A stretch of 64,000 nt of DNA from Sclerotinia nivalis (lineage: Eukaryota > Ascomycota > Leotiomycetes > Helotiales > Sclerotiniaceae). The stretch lies in assembly GCA_029531795.1 (NCBI GenBank), contig JAPEIS010000011.1, positions 310,001-374,000 on the forward strand, given 5' to 3'. The translations under genes were made by a program, and so were the position numbers. Position 1 is the stretch's first letter. Every line of letters starts with the position of its first letter. The notes below the pieces were generated by a model, which did no database searches, was not told the origin of the DNA, and saw nothing but the letters and a program-made list of their open reading frames with translations. Positions 9,870 to 21,100 of the stretch are shown in pieces.

Positions 9870-11773
9870 ATTTCAAACAACATGTCACAATCCGAGCTAC
9901 TCAAGCTAAAGCCTCTTTCTATCGAATGGCCAGATTAGCCAATACTGAGAAAGGATTTAGTCCCAAAGCTTTAAGGCAACTCTATATAGTATGTGTTACC
10001 AGTATAGCTGATTACGGATCAATCATTTGATAGAAAGATCAAGTCCAATTCAAAAAGATTCTTCAATTACTTCAGAATCTCGTTCTCCGAAAGATACTGG
10101 GAGTATTCAAAACTTCTTCAATAAAACCAATAGAAATGGAAGCTGCTTTGTGCCCTCCGGAAATCAGATTAAATATTAGAATCAGACAATATGCTTTCAG
10201 ATTATTGAAAATCTCACCTTCCCACTCTATTAATCTAATTTCCAAAAGATTGATTACCGAAAAAGGAGATCAGAACTCGATAATAACCCTTCGAAGAAAA
10301 CTATCTAAATTTATTCAGCTTGAAAAGATTACAAATTCAATCGAAGAAGATGTCGATCCTTTGACTCTAGAGAAAATCAATCATTTTCACTTCCCTCCTT
10401 GGAAAAGGGATACTTTATACAAAATCAATATCAACAAGCTAGCAAAGAAGGATACTGCAATTGTTTATAACCTTACATTCAAATACAGATACAAGAATAC
10501 CATTACAATATATACTAATACCTCATCCACTTTGGATGGAATTGGAATTGGAATCAGGATTACAGTTATTCTATCGAATGGTCAGATTTCACATCAGGAA
10601 ACCATCAATATTGGAATGAATCAGCTTGTCTATAATAGTGAACTTTTTGGAATCACTAAAGCAATCGAATATGCTAGCTCCATTGCTCAACTAAGCGAAA
10701 AATTCAAAATCTACTCAGACAATCAAGCCGGATTATACCGATTGAAAACATCCTTTGATGCTTCTAGCCAGATATACCAAATTAGAGCAATCAAAGCTAC
10801 AAAAACTTTTTTTAGAAAAGGAACTGAAATCTTCCTTAATTAGATTCCAGGGTATACCTTTATTGAAGGAAACGAATTAATTAATACTTTGACAAAAGAA
10901 ACTACAAAACAAAAATCATCATCAAACGAAACCAGCTTTGTTTTATTAGGAATGGATATCAAAAGGATAAAATCCGAAAAATGGAAATCCCTTCTTAATT
11001 TATCCAAATCAGTTTATTCGAAAATATACTCCTAGAAAACTAACTCAAAGATTGGAATTCCAAAAAACATCAAAAGAAGTTTTATTAACACTTTATTTCA
11101 ACTTAAAATCGATCATAGATACTTCAAATCCTACTTACAACGATTCAGAATCTTATCAAATGATAATTGTAGATATAAAAAGAAAGAATCCCCAAATCAT
11201 CTTTTTCTCAATTACTTTTTATACAAATCAACTAGAAGAATACTCAAAACAAACAATCCTACCTTACGATTTTCTATAAAATATCTACTTTACACCAAAA
11301 TAGGAATCATCAAAACCCTCGAATTTATCGAAACAACAAAAATAACCATCAGATTATAACATCTTGCTAGAATACAAAAGGATATAGAGTAAGAAGACGA
11401 AGGAGAAGAGAATGAACCAAAAGAAAATGATTAATTGAATCAATGTGATCAATTTGGTTATTTTGATCAATTTACCTCTTTATACAAAGTAAATCGTTCC
11501 AATTTCGAATTATATCATATTTCATTTGTTATTTTCTTTATTATATACAAGAGTATTTGTAAAGCAGGCTTTGTTCCCTAGAATTAGTTTTCATTTTCTT
11601 TATTCAAAATTAGTAGATTGAGGCTATCTCAATCTCTTCAAATTATACTAGTTACAGTCTAATACGGCCAGCATTTCACCAATTGTTATTTTTTAGGAGC
11701 CTACAAAGCTTCTAGCCATCTTAGATAGTCTTAGACTCAGTGTAGACGTTAATTCAATCAATCAATCAATCAA
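9870..11773 (+). mobile_element. 5'-truncated non-LTR retrotransposon (LINE 1)
   Basis: A 1,904-bp insertion bounded by a perfect 14-bp direct repeat. It holds the end of the reverse transcriptase, an RNase H domain and the C-terminal tail, and finishes with a 3' tail of tandem CAAT units (11754-11773) in place of poly(A). The stretch before that tail (CTTCTAGCC...CAGTGTAGACGTTAATT) recurs at the end of LINE D, so it is the family's 3' terminus. 5' truncation, a variable-length duplication and a short tandem 3' tail are typical of target-primed reverse transcription. Confidence 0.93.
9883..11434 (+). pseudogene. LINE 1 ORF2 remnant: RT thumb, RNase H, C-terminus
   Basis: The frame enters at the end of the reverse transcriptase (ASFYRMARLANTEKG, ADYGSII). 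It is broken by TGA TAG at 10028-10033, where family members usually have two tryptophans. The next open part, 10136-10843, holds an RNase H domain: IYTNTSSTLDG, ELFGITKAIEYA and YSDNQAGL. A TAG at 10843 precedes IPGYTFIEGNELINTLTKE, the closing RNase H motif (normally WIPGHxxIxGNExAD). Further stops follow near 11034 and 11358. All fit C-to-T decay. Same family as LINE D. Not functional. Confidence 0.9.
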
Positions 11774-11787
11774 TGATCGCATAAACA
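11774..11787. repeat. right target-site duplication of LINE 1
   Basis: Second copy of TGATCGCATAAACA (see 9856-9869). Confidence 0.9.
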
Positions 11788-14700
11788 GCTCCCATTCTAC
11801 AAGCCAGAAATCGCACAAAACTTCCAGATCACCACCCCTATCATTCTGTTCCACCGATTCTCCACCTTCCACCATCTCCTTCCATGTCAAAACACAGCCT
11901 ATCTCCCTCCATTCATTCTTTTACCAGAAATACTTCCCCCACCGTTCCATCATACCAACACAGCTCGAATAATCCAATTGTTGAGAAGTATATATGCGAA
12001 ACAATCCACCTAAACGATGTCTCCTCTGCATTCTTACAATACTACAATAAAACATCCATACAAATTCATTCTTGCTTACAATCCCCTTTCCTGCATCTGA
12101 GGATTCCATTTTCAAATTTCTATTTACATCATATATCTTCATCTATATTACACCTCCAGAAAATACCATATTGATACTCCATCATGATTCTCATTTTCAT
12201 CTATCAACACCAGCAACAACAAGTTACATTAGCCAACAAAATCAGACCGCTGCTTCAACTCCGAATTTCCTCGAATTATGTTTCCTGTTATAAGATCTTA
12301 TCAGATCAATCTGCTACATGCAAACTTCCATGCAGCCAAACGCAATTTCTTTATTACCTCTCATCAAGGCAATAGGATAAGTATCTAATCCTAACATATC
12401 ACTATCATTCCTGCAATCGCTAAAAGCTGTAGGAATCACGAATTATGCGTATCAATTGCTATATATACATGCCACATCCACAGCTGCAGTCGGAAATAAT
12501 CATCTGCTTTCCTTACTTGCTTTCTTGCTTTCTTAAATTTACTAGATAAATATGTATCTATGTTTCGTCTCCTCATCTTCCCTCCTAGTAGCGTATAGGT
12601 AAGGTCTACATCCTTCCTTTCCTTTACTTAATGTCTTCACTTAACCTGAATTTCGTTGCTATTCTTTCTACACAAATTGTTGTATCTATGCATTACAGGT
12701 GTAAAGAAAGATATTCTACTACTATCAACCTCCAAGCATCTTCTTCATTCAAATTTATACCAATTCCGAAAACACGCGAATCCTCAAACAAAACAATTTC
12801 TGCACCATAAGCTCTTCGGACATGTAGTCCAAAGTAGCAGTGTCAGTCTATGCTTGCAGCATCATACATCACCGCAAGTCAACCTCAGCTGCTCCGTGAC
12901 GATAGTGCTGTAATCTAGACTGAAAGGCATTGCATTGCTTTACTCTCTCAGTGCTTCTCTGCTATTACATACCAACTTCTCTTCGTTCTTGGAAAACTAT
13001 CCAGCTTTTTTTTGTCAAGTTTACAAGATCAGGGTGGATGGGCTAGTCACGTTATATACTGTGAGAAAGTGTCTCATCTCGCTCATATTTTGATAACAAA
13101 ATGTGTAAACTCAGTATATAATGCAGCGCTTTACGCAGAAAGGAAAATGCTTTGAAATGATCCACCACCTGGGAATGAAATGGATTAAGTATACAGATCA
13201 GCTCGCAACAGTCTATAATCAACTTCTCAGCATTCTATATATTATTTAAACACGCTTTCTTCCTCGCCCCTTTTACATTCTATCTCTAATATATAATATT
13301 CAGCAATCTCACTCCACCCCTCCAGAGTCTACGCAAAAACCACATTTACATAAACACCGTTCAACCCGCAACCCGAAATTTGCGTCATATCCCTATCTCC
13401 CCATCGCCCATCGTCAAAAATATAAGATCACACATGACGACGCATCGCTACTCAGAACATTCATTATGTGTTTTGAACATACAAATCTATGAATTTACAA
13501 TATGTCTTTAGCGGAATGACAGGAGAAGTGGAAAATTGGCAGCCATAATCGATGCTATGAGGGATTCACTACGGACAATGATATTACTGTATAGCTGACT
13601 AGGGATGGGTCTTAGCTATCTTTGAGTGTCAGATAAAGATGGGTGGATAGGCCCTAGGGGTCTCGGAGAGCAGCTAGGGATGGAATGACTTGTTAATGTC
13701 TTTTCCATAGGATTCTTTTTTCTATTTTTCTTTTTAGTTTATGGATTGGAGTTTCTTTTCTGAGGAAGAATGTATCTTGCTGTTGAGCTAGTCATATACT
13801 ACTTTTTCTCCTGCCGTCACAACTTCATCCAGCTAGTTAAACTGACCATCTTCCCAGCTCTTCACAGTTCCACGGTGGCCGTGGACTAAGCACTTACCTC
13901 ACCTCAAATACCTAGCTCAGAGTTTCTGCTCCTTCTCCACCTCCGTCATCTCACCCAATGAAAAAAAAAAGAATAGCAATACAGCATTCTCATCTTTCAG
14001 AATAGAGATTAGAGATCCACTATATTTAGTTACATCCACTCTCAAACTACCCATCCTTCCTCCCTACCTCTAATCCACATTCGGACAAATATCCTTCAAC
14101 CATCTGTACTCTCTTTTTCCCTTTCCTCCTTATTTCCTTTTTGCAATTCTTTTATATCTCTCCCGCTTTCTTATTCCCTTTCTAATTCCATTTATTGTTT
14201 CTTTATACTATTTTCTTTATAATCCCTCTTTTATATATCTTCTCTATATCCTTCTATCTACCCTCCCCATTCTCATTTCCATTCTCCCTAACCAAAGAAC
14301 CTAACTCCAGACTATCAAAATCTACAACCATATATCAAATTAAACAACCAATACCCTTTGATTCTCTTTCCCTCTCTCTCCCTCTCCCTCTCCATCTATA
14401 TCTTTCCTTCCTTCACAATACACCTAACACTTAATATCTAATATCTAATATCTAATATCTAATATCTAATATCTAATATCTAATATCTAATATCTAATAT
14501 CTAATATCTAATATCTAATATCTAATATCTAATATCCATCACACTCTATTTCCCTCTCTCCCTTCTCTCACTTCCCCAAAACCACCAGACTTTCCCTTTC
14601 CTATCTTTACATATCACACTTCCCCTTCTTTTCCATGCCCTCCCTTCCCCCCTTTAACAACCAAAATCAAAATCAAAACCCCACAATATTAATACCCTCC

Positions 14701-15767
14701 AATCTTCACAAACACCAGATATATATTCAGATATATCACACACCATATACCATACACCATACAGTTCAGCTTCAGCTCCAGCCGAAAACAAAATTACCTT
14801 TCGGCGTCTCGCTTAAAGCAAACAGTGATGATGTGTATATTGTATGAGCCAGAAGTGGAGCAGAACGCAGAAAGGGAGGTATAAGAATTGAGCAGTTGAT
14901 ATTAGAGGACATTTTTCTAAAGGGGAATGTGAGTGAGTGGATGGTTCTTGTCGATCAAGGAATGGAATGCGAGTATGAAATACTAGGAGGAACGAATAAA
15001 AGGGATTAAAGTAAGTAAAATAAAAAAGAATGATATAAATGATATATAGTGTATAATGACATAATAAGAAACTAGAATGCGATGAATAAAATATAAAACT
15101 TAAAGAAGGATAATGGTTTAGATTTAAAAAGCGACCTCAAAAAAGTATTACTATTGTCCAGACCTTATCAAAAGAACCGAAAAATTAAGGGAGGTCCACT
15201 CATCAGCTTGGTAAGATCATGTGAAGTGCATTGATCAGGCTCTTTGAATAAAGGGACTCTCTCATAACGAGCGATCAGACATAAACAACATTGCCTATGG
15301 TGCGCCCAGCTTTTGTCTAACAAATGGGAATCTAATCAATTCGATTCAACCTCGGTCTCGGATTTGATTAATAATTGATCTGCACCGTATTTGCAGGCTA
15401 TTTACGAGGCATTTTTAGGCGATCACAACTGATCCAGTCTGATTCAACGGCATTGCCGATTACAGGGATAGTGCATAGCAGCAAAATGGAGTATATAATG
15501 CCAAGGAAAAGGAGAGGGGCTCATAAATTGCTATACTGGAAGAGCCTAGTGTCGTGCTGCTTCGATATCATAAGTTTGTGATCTGCGCCACAAAATTTAC
15601 CATATCTAATAGATGTAATAGATAATACTACAAATGAGCAAGCAATGAGATAGAAGTAACTGGTTCATAAAGGCCTAATTGAGGTGACGACCACCGTATG
15701 CTTAATTGAGAGCTTAGGTACGTGTTATAATACGTGACACCCTAACTATGTTTGCTGACACAGGAGA
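11788..15767. other. long intergenic region, pyrimidine-rich
   Basis: No gene supported. Several short frames (11884-12174, 12656-12913, 14195-14434, 14635-14847) are low-complexity translations of C/T-rich DNA with no domain. From about 13,970 to 14,720 the plus strand is strongly pyrimidine-rich, then it changes to purine-rich AT DNA after 14,850. Such tracts often lie in promoters and 5' leaders of fungal genes, but no downstream plus-strand gene was found before the hydrolase. Confidence 0.5.
14432..14536. repeat. (TAATATC)15 tandem array
   Basis: Fifteen perfect head-to-tail copies of the heptamer TAATATC, 105 bp, inside the pyrimidine-rich tract. No interruption or variant unit was seen, which suggests recent expansion. 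Confidence 0.95.
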
Positions 15768-16810
15768 TTAAGGAGAGCAAAGCTTTCGCTTAAAGAACTC
15801 AGCCTGCACCTTCACGCAGTTCTCGAAATTCGGGAACCCAGCGTACACGTCGTAGTGACCGCCCTCAAACATGTGCAACTCCTTTGGCTCAAGCGCGCGA
15901 TTGTATGCTTCCAAACTAGTCGCGGTGGGTGCCACAGCGTCGTTTGCAGCCACAGACAACAGCAAGGGTGTCGGCGATATGCGGTGAATCCAAGCCGCCG
16001 CAGGATGCGCTCTCAAATTCTCCATGCTAATAGTAAATTAGTACAGAAACCTTTGACTTACAAGTCCTTCTTTCACCTGGGATAGCTTACCTCTTCAACG
16101 TTACTTCATTTTTCCAGGTAGAGAAGAGTTTCTCATTGTTGGCCATTGCCCTGTTGCTCTCTTTGGTTGTCATAGCTGACCGGTTCAAAGGGTTTGGATC
16201 AACGACAGGGATCATCATGGGTGGTTTACCAGCCGCTCGACCAATCCGATCTAGGACAGTTAGATAAGTTGGATTGCACTAGGTAAACAGAACTGCGGGA
16301 CAAACCTTTCTGAAAGTCAGCCTCCCAATCCGCCAACTCGTCTGCTCGTAACAAGTTTGCGAAACAGGACCATCCGTCCATCAATGGTGTTTGCGATACA
16401 ACAGCCTTGACCCTCCGATCAACAGCCGCCACCCAAATCACATTACCTCCACTGAAGGACGAGCCCCAAATCCCAATCTTCGCTAGATTCACCTCCGGTC
16501 GAGTCTGGCTGTATGTGATCGCATCCGAAATGTCGTTCGTCTGTGCCGTTGCGTCAACCTCCAGTCTAGGCTGACCGACTCCTGTATCACTGTCCCCGAA
16601 ACCCCTGTTGTCGAAGACGAGACACGTGATAGGTAGGTTCGCCGTGAAATATTCCGCAACAGCCGTTAGACCTCCCTCTTTAACCGCTGAGAAGCCATGG
16701 GAAATGATTACACAGGGCAACTTCTCCCCAGAGTAATTCGCAGGAGTAAAGAACAAGCCACGCAACGTAACGTTATCGACCGTCTGAAAGGAAACTGTTT
16801 CCACGCCCAT
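15768..16810 (-). CDS. alpha/beta hydrolase, three exons
   Basis: Exons on the minus strand: 16810-16306, 16250-16091 and 16026-15768. Introns are 55 and 64 nt, begin GTTTGT and GTAAGC and end AG, and the first has a CTAAC branch-type site. The spliced product is 307 aa. The catalytic Ser is S118 in GSSFSGG (116-122), with acid D251 (NDAVAP) and base H279 (GGHYDVY). ISHGFS near residue 36 would form the oxyanion region, and LVFDNRGFGDSD is a family motif. There is no signal peptide, so it is probably cytosolic. Similar small hydrolases occur as tailoring or acyl-transfer enzymes in fungal polyketide clusters, but no cluster core enzyme is in the window, so the substrate is unknown. Unspliced, the frame would stop shortly into intron 1; splicing restores the D and H of the triad. 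Confidence 0.88.
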
Positions 16811-17074
16811 GATTGTCGGGATTGCTTTAGATAGAGGCTGTAAAAAGTGACTTGTTAGAGGGGGAAAATGTTCGGATTGCTGTGCTAGTCAGAGGGCTTT
16901 GGAGGTCTTGCTAAGATCTGGTGTGTCGAGAATTACCATCCATTCTTGTCGTTTTATACTCTAATAGAGGTACATACTAATCACGGATCTATCGTTCAAC
17001 CGGGAACCATTTCAAGACTAAGCAAGGAATCGAACTTGTTGGCCCCACAGAGCAGTAAGAGATGCGGGGTTGTA
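16811..17074. promoter_or_regulatory. upstream region of the hydrolase gene
   Basis: 264 bp between the hydrolase ATG and the MITE. No defined binding site was identified. The MITE now forms the distal boundary of this promoter. Confidence 0.4.
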
Positions 17075-17518
17075 CGGAGGTTGATGGGGTAAGTAATGTA
17101 AGACATTTTTTACCCACATATTGCTGTTTTTCCTGTCTTTTGATATTGTTTTAAATAACTCGAATAGACATTGAGCTGTTCCCCCTCAAATTTCGAATCA
17201 TGAAGGTTTTGATCGAATTTTGATGATTTTGATGAAATTTCAACAATCTTATGATTTTGAAGTTTTTAAAGCTTATATAACCTTTTCTAATATATTCAGA
17301 ATAATCTTAGAATAGATTTCGAAATAAAATATTAAAGATTTTAAAGATTTTGAATGATTTTGTTAGTAAATCTTGAAATTTACAATACTTTAACCATCTA
17401 GATTTCACCATACAAATTTTCAATCAACGTGATGATATTATTGGTCGGAATTTTTGTTTGTGGAACAAGTACGGTCATTTTTTGGTGTGTCTTACAATAC
17501 TTCCCCCATCAACCTCCG
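17075..17518. mobile_element. MITE with 31-bp TIRs and TA duplication
   Basis: A 444-bp non-coding element. The left end starts CGGAGGTTGATGGGGTAAGT at 17075; the right end, read on the minus strand from 17518, is CGGAGGTTGATGGGGGAAGT. The two 31-bp arms differ at only two places. TA flanks both ends (17073-17074 and 17519-17520), as for Tc1/mariner/pogo elements. The interior is AT-rich with no frame. It sits between the two divergent genes. A related left end lies at 25383. Confidence 0.9.
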
Positions 17519-17520
17519 TA

Positions 17521-17890
17521 GTAATTTGAACCGAGGTCTATCACATTATGTGGACAAAGAGAGGTGCTCTCTGATTGGCTTCATGATGTCTTGACATGAA
17601 ATGAGACCACCTGTTTTCTAATTTTCATGTAATAAAAACGTTGTTTTTGAGGTTACTCTTTATTTTCGGTATCGTAAATTTCACTGTTGACAGTCTGTAC
17701 AAGAAACTTTTGCCGGATATGTAATAGGGATACATTTACTGTGCCAAGATGACTTAATGTTTTCAAGGTAATCAGTCTAACCAGAATCCTCGTACATGTG
17801 AATATTGAAACATAAAAGGACATAGTAACATTGATATTTTACAACAACTCTGCCTCTCAACTTTTACTTACGCTATACTCAATTCACAAA
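17521..17890. promoter_or_regulatory. upstream region of the MBL gene
   Basis: 370 bp between the MITE and the ATG at 17891, AT-rich just before the start. No specific operator recognised. Confidence 0.4.
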
Positions 17891-18757
17891 ATGCCTTCCA
17901 GACTCTAAGTTGATGTCTTCATTGCTCCCGCTATTAGGGCTATCACGGGCTATAGCGAGTATGAAAAGTCCGTTTGGTCACCCATCAGCTGTGTTCTTGT
18001 CCATGGTCCCGATTCCGCCGCCCTCATCGATACTCCTCTTACTATCGAGCAAGGGGAGGCTCTTGCAAAGTGGGTTACTGAGACCATTCCCAAGAAGAAG
18101 TTGAAGTACATTTACACCACCCACGCCCACCCTGATCACTTTATGAGTGTCCCTGTCCTGGAAAAAGCGTTTCCCGGCGTCCAATTTGTCGCTCTGCAAC
18201 ATGTTGTAACTGGCATCCAAGAGTTGTACAACACTGCCTTTGACCATATCTGGACGGGCATGTTCCCCAATCAGCTCCATACAACAAAGCCGGTCCCTCA
18301 AGCTCTCCCAGCTTCCGGGGAATTCTACATTGACGGCGAAAAACTTCAAGGCATCGAAGTTGGACACACAGACAACGCCTTCTCTAGCTTTCTCCACGTT
18401 CCTTCCGTCGATCTTGTGGTCTCCGGCGATATTGTCTACGGCGACTGTCATCAACATTTAGGGGAAGCAAACACCCCGGGCAAACGCAAGGAGTGGCTGG
18501 ATGCTATCGATCGCATCGAGGCTTTGAACCCGCACATTGTTATCGCTGGACACAAGAGAGCTTCTCAAGCCGATGCACCGTATTTAATTCATTCGACAAG
18601 GGAATATATTTACACATTTGAGAAAGAGCTGGCTGTGGCGAAGAGTCCCCAGGCATTGTTCGATCGAATGGTCGAATTGTATCCTCAGAGATGGAATTTG
18701 TTTATTCTAGACTATGGTTGCCAGCAGTCCTTTGCGGAGCGAGACAACAAAGCCTGA
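17891..18757 (+). pseudogene. metallo-beta-lactamase-fold hydrolase, premature stop at codon 6
   Basis: The frame from ATG 17891 to TGA 18755-18757 is 288 codons long and in phase throughout, except for one TAA at 17906-17908 (codon 6). The next in-frame ATG lies after the metal site. The zinc-binding motif THAHPDH is at codons 77-83 (H78, H80, D82, H83), followed by H159 in GHTDN, D180 in SGDIVYGD and H221 in AGHKRAS: the full ligand set of an MBL-fold enzyme. Substrate unknown; fungal relatives are cytoplasmic hydrolases. A CAA-to-TAA change, the RIP type, would explain the stop. Everything downstream keeps normal composition, so the break is recent, or the locus uses another start or readthrough. 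It is divergent from the hydrolase gene, and a joint pathway is possible but unproven. Confidence 0.85.
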
Positions 18758-19544
18758 GAGAAGCAAGCAGCTAGTTACATAAGAAAGCTGAAGAACAGTA
18801 CAAGGAGGAATATGTTTTATACAAGCAATGGTCTACCACTTTACTCTCATTAAATTCAACAATTCGCATAATTTGTTGTAAATTGTGTGATGCCACGTTC
18901 AAAAAGCAGCTTACGTCAATTTTAACCCACATGAAAATTCCTTGACAATCTACATGTACACACGTATTCAAAACCGGCATGCTTCATGTGAGGAGCAAAT
19001 AACATAGGAGCGATACGAGAAGCTCGAGTCATGGATGGTTTTAGAATGATAATATCCACAGCTTCATACAGCTAATACATCGCTTACCGTACCACAAAGA
19101 CCTCAGCCCGAGACTTAGCGATTAACAGAACTCATAATTGTCTAACAAGGATGGCGCTTGCACTAAACCTGAATAGTCCCACGGTGTACCCTTGGATTGA
19201 CCTGCTGGATCTTCATCTGCCATCCTCTGTGGTACCCCAGTCATCATCTTCTATAGCAATGCGTGGCTTCAACATCTTGTGCATCAGGGCCGTTCATACC
19301 TGGTAGGATTTTCATTCATTCTCGGATTTGGCAACAATCTAGTCGGCGACTGTTTGGATGAAGACCTCTCCTTTCGCTCTTGCCATATACACTATACCTT
19401 GGAAATTCAATCAACACTACAATTACATTGACAAGTAGTATAGATCAATCATGTCTATACAGAGTACGGTGAGGGTTTCAGATGTAAACAAACTTCTTTG
19501 GTGTCACATGTTCGGACACGTATTCAGACCCGCCCTTCGTCCTC
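18758..19544. other. intergenic up to LINE A
   Basis: No supported gene. A short frame opens at ATG 19451 and runs to the C-rich target of LINE A. Without the LINE it would continue past 25326 for about ten codons to a stop, giving a peptide of under 50 aa with a proline run, too short to call. Confidence 0.5.
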
Positions 19545-19559
19545 CCCCACCCCCACCCG
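19545..19559. repeat. left target-site duplication of LINE A
   Basis: CCCCACCCCCACCCG, repeated at 25312-25326. Confidence 0.88.
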
Positions 19560-19594
19560 AAATTGATTTACAAATGTGCAGAGGTGTTTCCAAG

Positions 19595-21100
19595 GTTTCC
19601 GCCACTATACCTCCCGCCCCCTCGATCCCCTCTCTTTCCCAAGCTCTTATTAATATAATCAATACTGCTACTAATAGAGCAAATGAAGGTCAACAGATTT
19701 TTAGCTTTATTGCTTCGCTATGGGACGATTATTTCAATACCGAAATAGTTCGGGCTTTCTCTGTTCGATTTCGAAAATCCTTGATTGTACTATATATCGA
19801 TATCTTTTTTACAGTAAATAAGCATTTCGATATATTTATCAATGGATTTTATTTTTCTCGATTTACCAAATCTTTTACCAAAATTTCTGTTAATCTTTTT
19901 GGCCCTGATATACAAACTTCTCAATTAACATTTGTATCTGAAATCGCTAAATCTATAAGAGTCCTTTCTATAATCCAATATCTCAAGGATTCCATTTATA
20001 TTCAAAAGGCTGCGATTCCTTTACCATCAATTATATAATCTACAAATCCAAAAACTAAAAACCGAATCGGATCTCAATTCAAAACTCAATCTCAAATCTC
20101 ATACAAAATTGATATTCGTCTTTTTGTTCGAATTGGATTCGATTATTCAGTTCGAAAAGCCGATTCCTTTGTTATATTTAATATATTGAAAGAACAATTA
20201 GAAAACGATATTAAACTTTTAAAAAAAATCCAAATAATAAATACTGGATTCGTATTATGTATAAACTTTTTAGCAAACTTAATAGTTTTAGAAAATCTTT
20301 CAAATATAATCGAAAAAGTATTCGAAATTTACAAAATCGAACGATAATAATTATAGATTATTTATCGATTGAATTACATTTTATGAATTGTTACAACTTT
20401 GGGAGATTTATAACAATTGATTATCATCTTAATCGAATCGGAAACCATATTCAATATTATCTACGATAATATAGAATAACAAGTGATCCAAGCAATTGAA
20501 TCTATACAAAACAAAGAATCCGGATTGTATAATTCTATTTGGTTTTTGAGTTTCCCAGTTTTGCAATATATAGCTTTTCCCAAAAACTTTCGGATTCTAG
20601 AAACTATAATTAATATTTTCTAAATTGTTTTCAAATCCAAGATAATTCAATATATTCGATATTTTCAATGGTACAATATTCGAGTTTGTTCTTGTTCAGA
20701 AAGATGCCGAATCTGTAATACAATTGAATATATAGAAAAGAATTATTCAATCTAATGTAATATAATCTATGTTTATTTAGTGAGGTATTTATATTATGGA
20801 GGTTTCTATTCTGTAGACGATCTATATTGTCTCTTTTGTTTTATTAATAAAGGCTTCAAAAGCAAATCGGAAAAACAAGTTATTCAAAAAATCTCAAAAG
20901 AAGTTAGGGCTAGAGTTTGTGTTAATGCAAAATGCTTTTGAATTTCAAAAGCCGATTTTTCTATGGAGGAATTTATTGTTCCTTTAATTTCAATCCGAAC
21001 TTTTTTGATATTATCTTTATTGATATTATTCTTTTTTAATCTTTTTAATCATTTCATTATATTAGAAGTTCTTTCTTTTCTGATTTCTTTTAATATATAA
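19595..21100 (+). pseudogene. LINE A ORF1 (gag-like) remnant
   Basis: Aligns by eye with the intact ORF1 of copy C: ALINIINTATNRANEGQQIF, KHFDIFINGFY and SIIQYLKDSIYIQKA. The start codon of copy C (GCCACCATG) reads GCCACTATA here. The zinc-knuckle region near 20640-20850 keeps only some cysteines. The ORF1/ORF2 overlap ATG of copy C is ATA here (near 21092). Not functional. Confidence 0.87.

Noticed and set aside
11884..12913. Series of short plus-strand frames
   Set aside because: Overlapping in several frames and driven by pyrimidine-rich composition; no motif found.
14195..14847. Frames of 70-79 codons in C/T-rich DNA
   Set aside because: Translations are simple Ser/Leu/Pro or Gln/Asn runs that follow from base composition.
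17910..18461. Overlapping frames on both strands within the MBL gene
   Set aside because: Shadows of the MBL frame, which alone carries the metal-ligand pattern.
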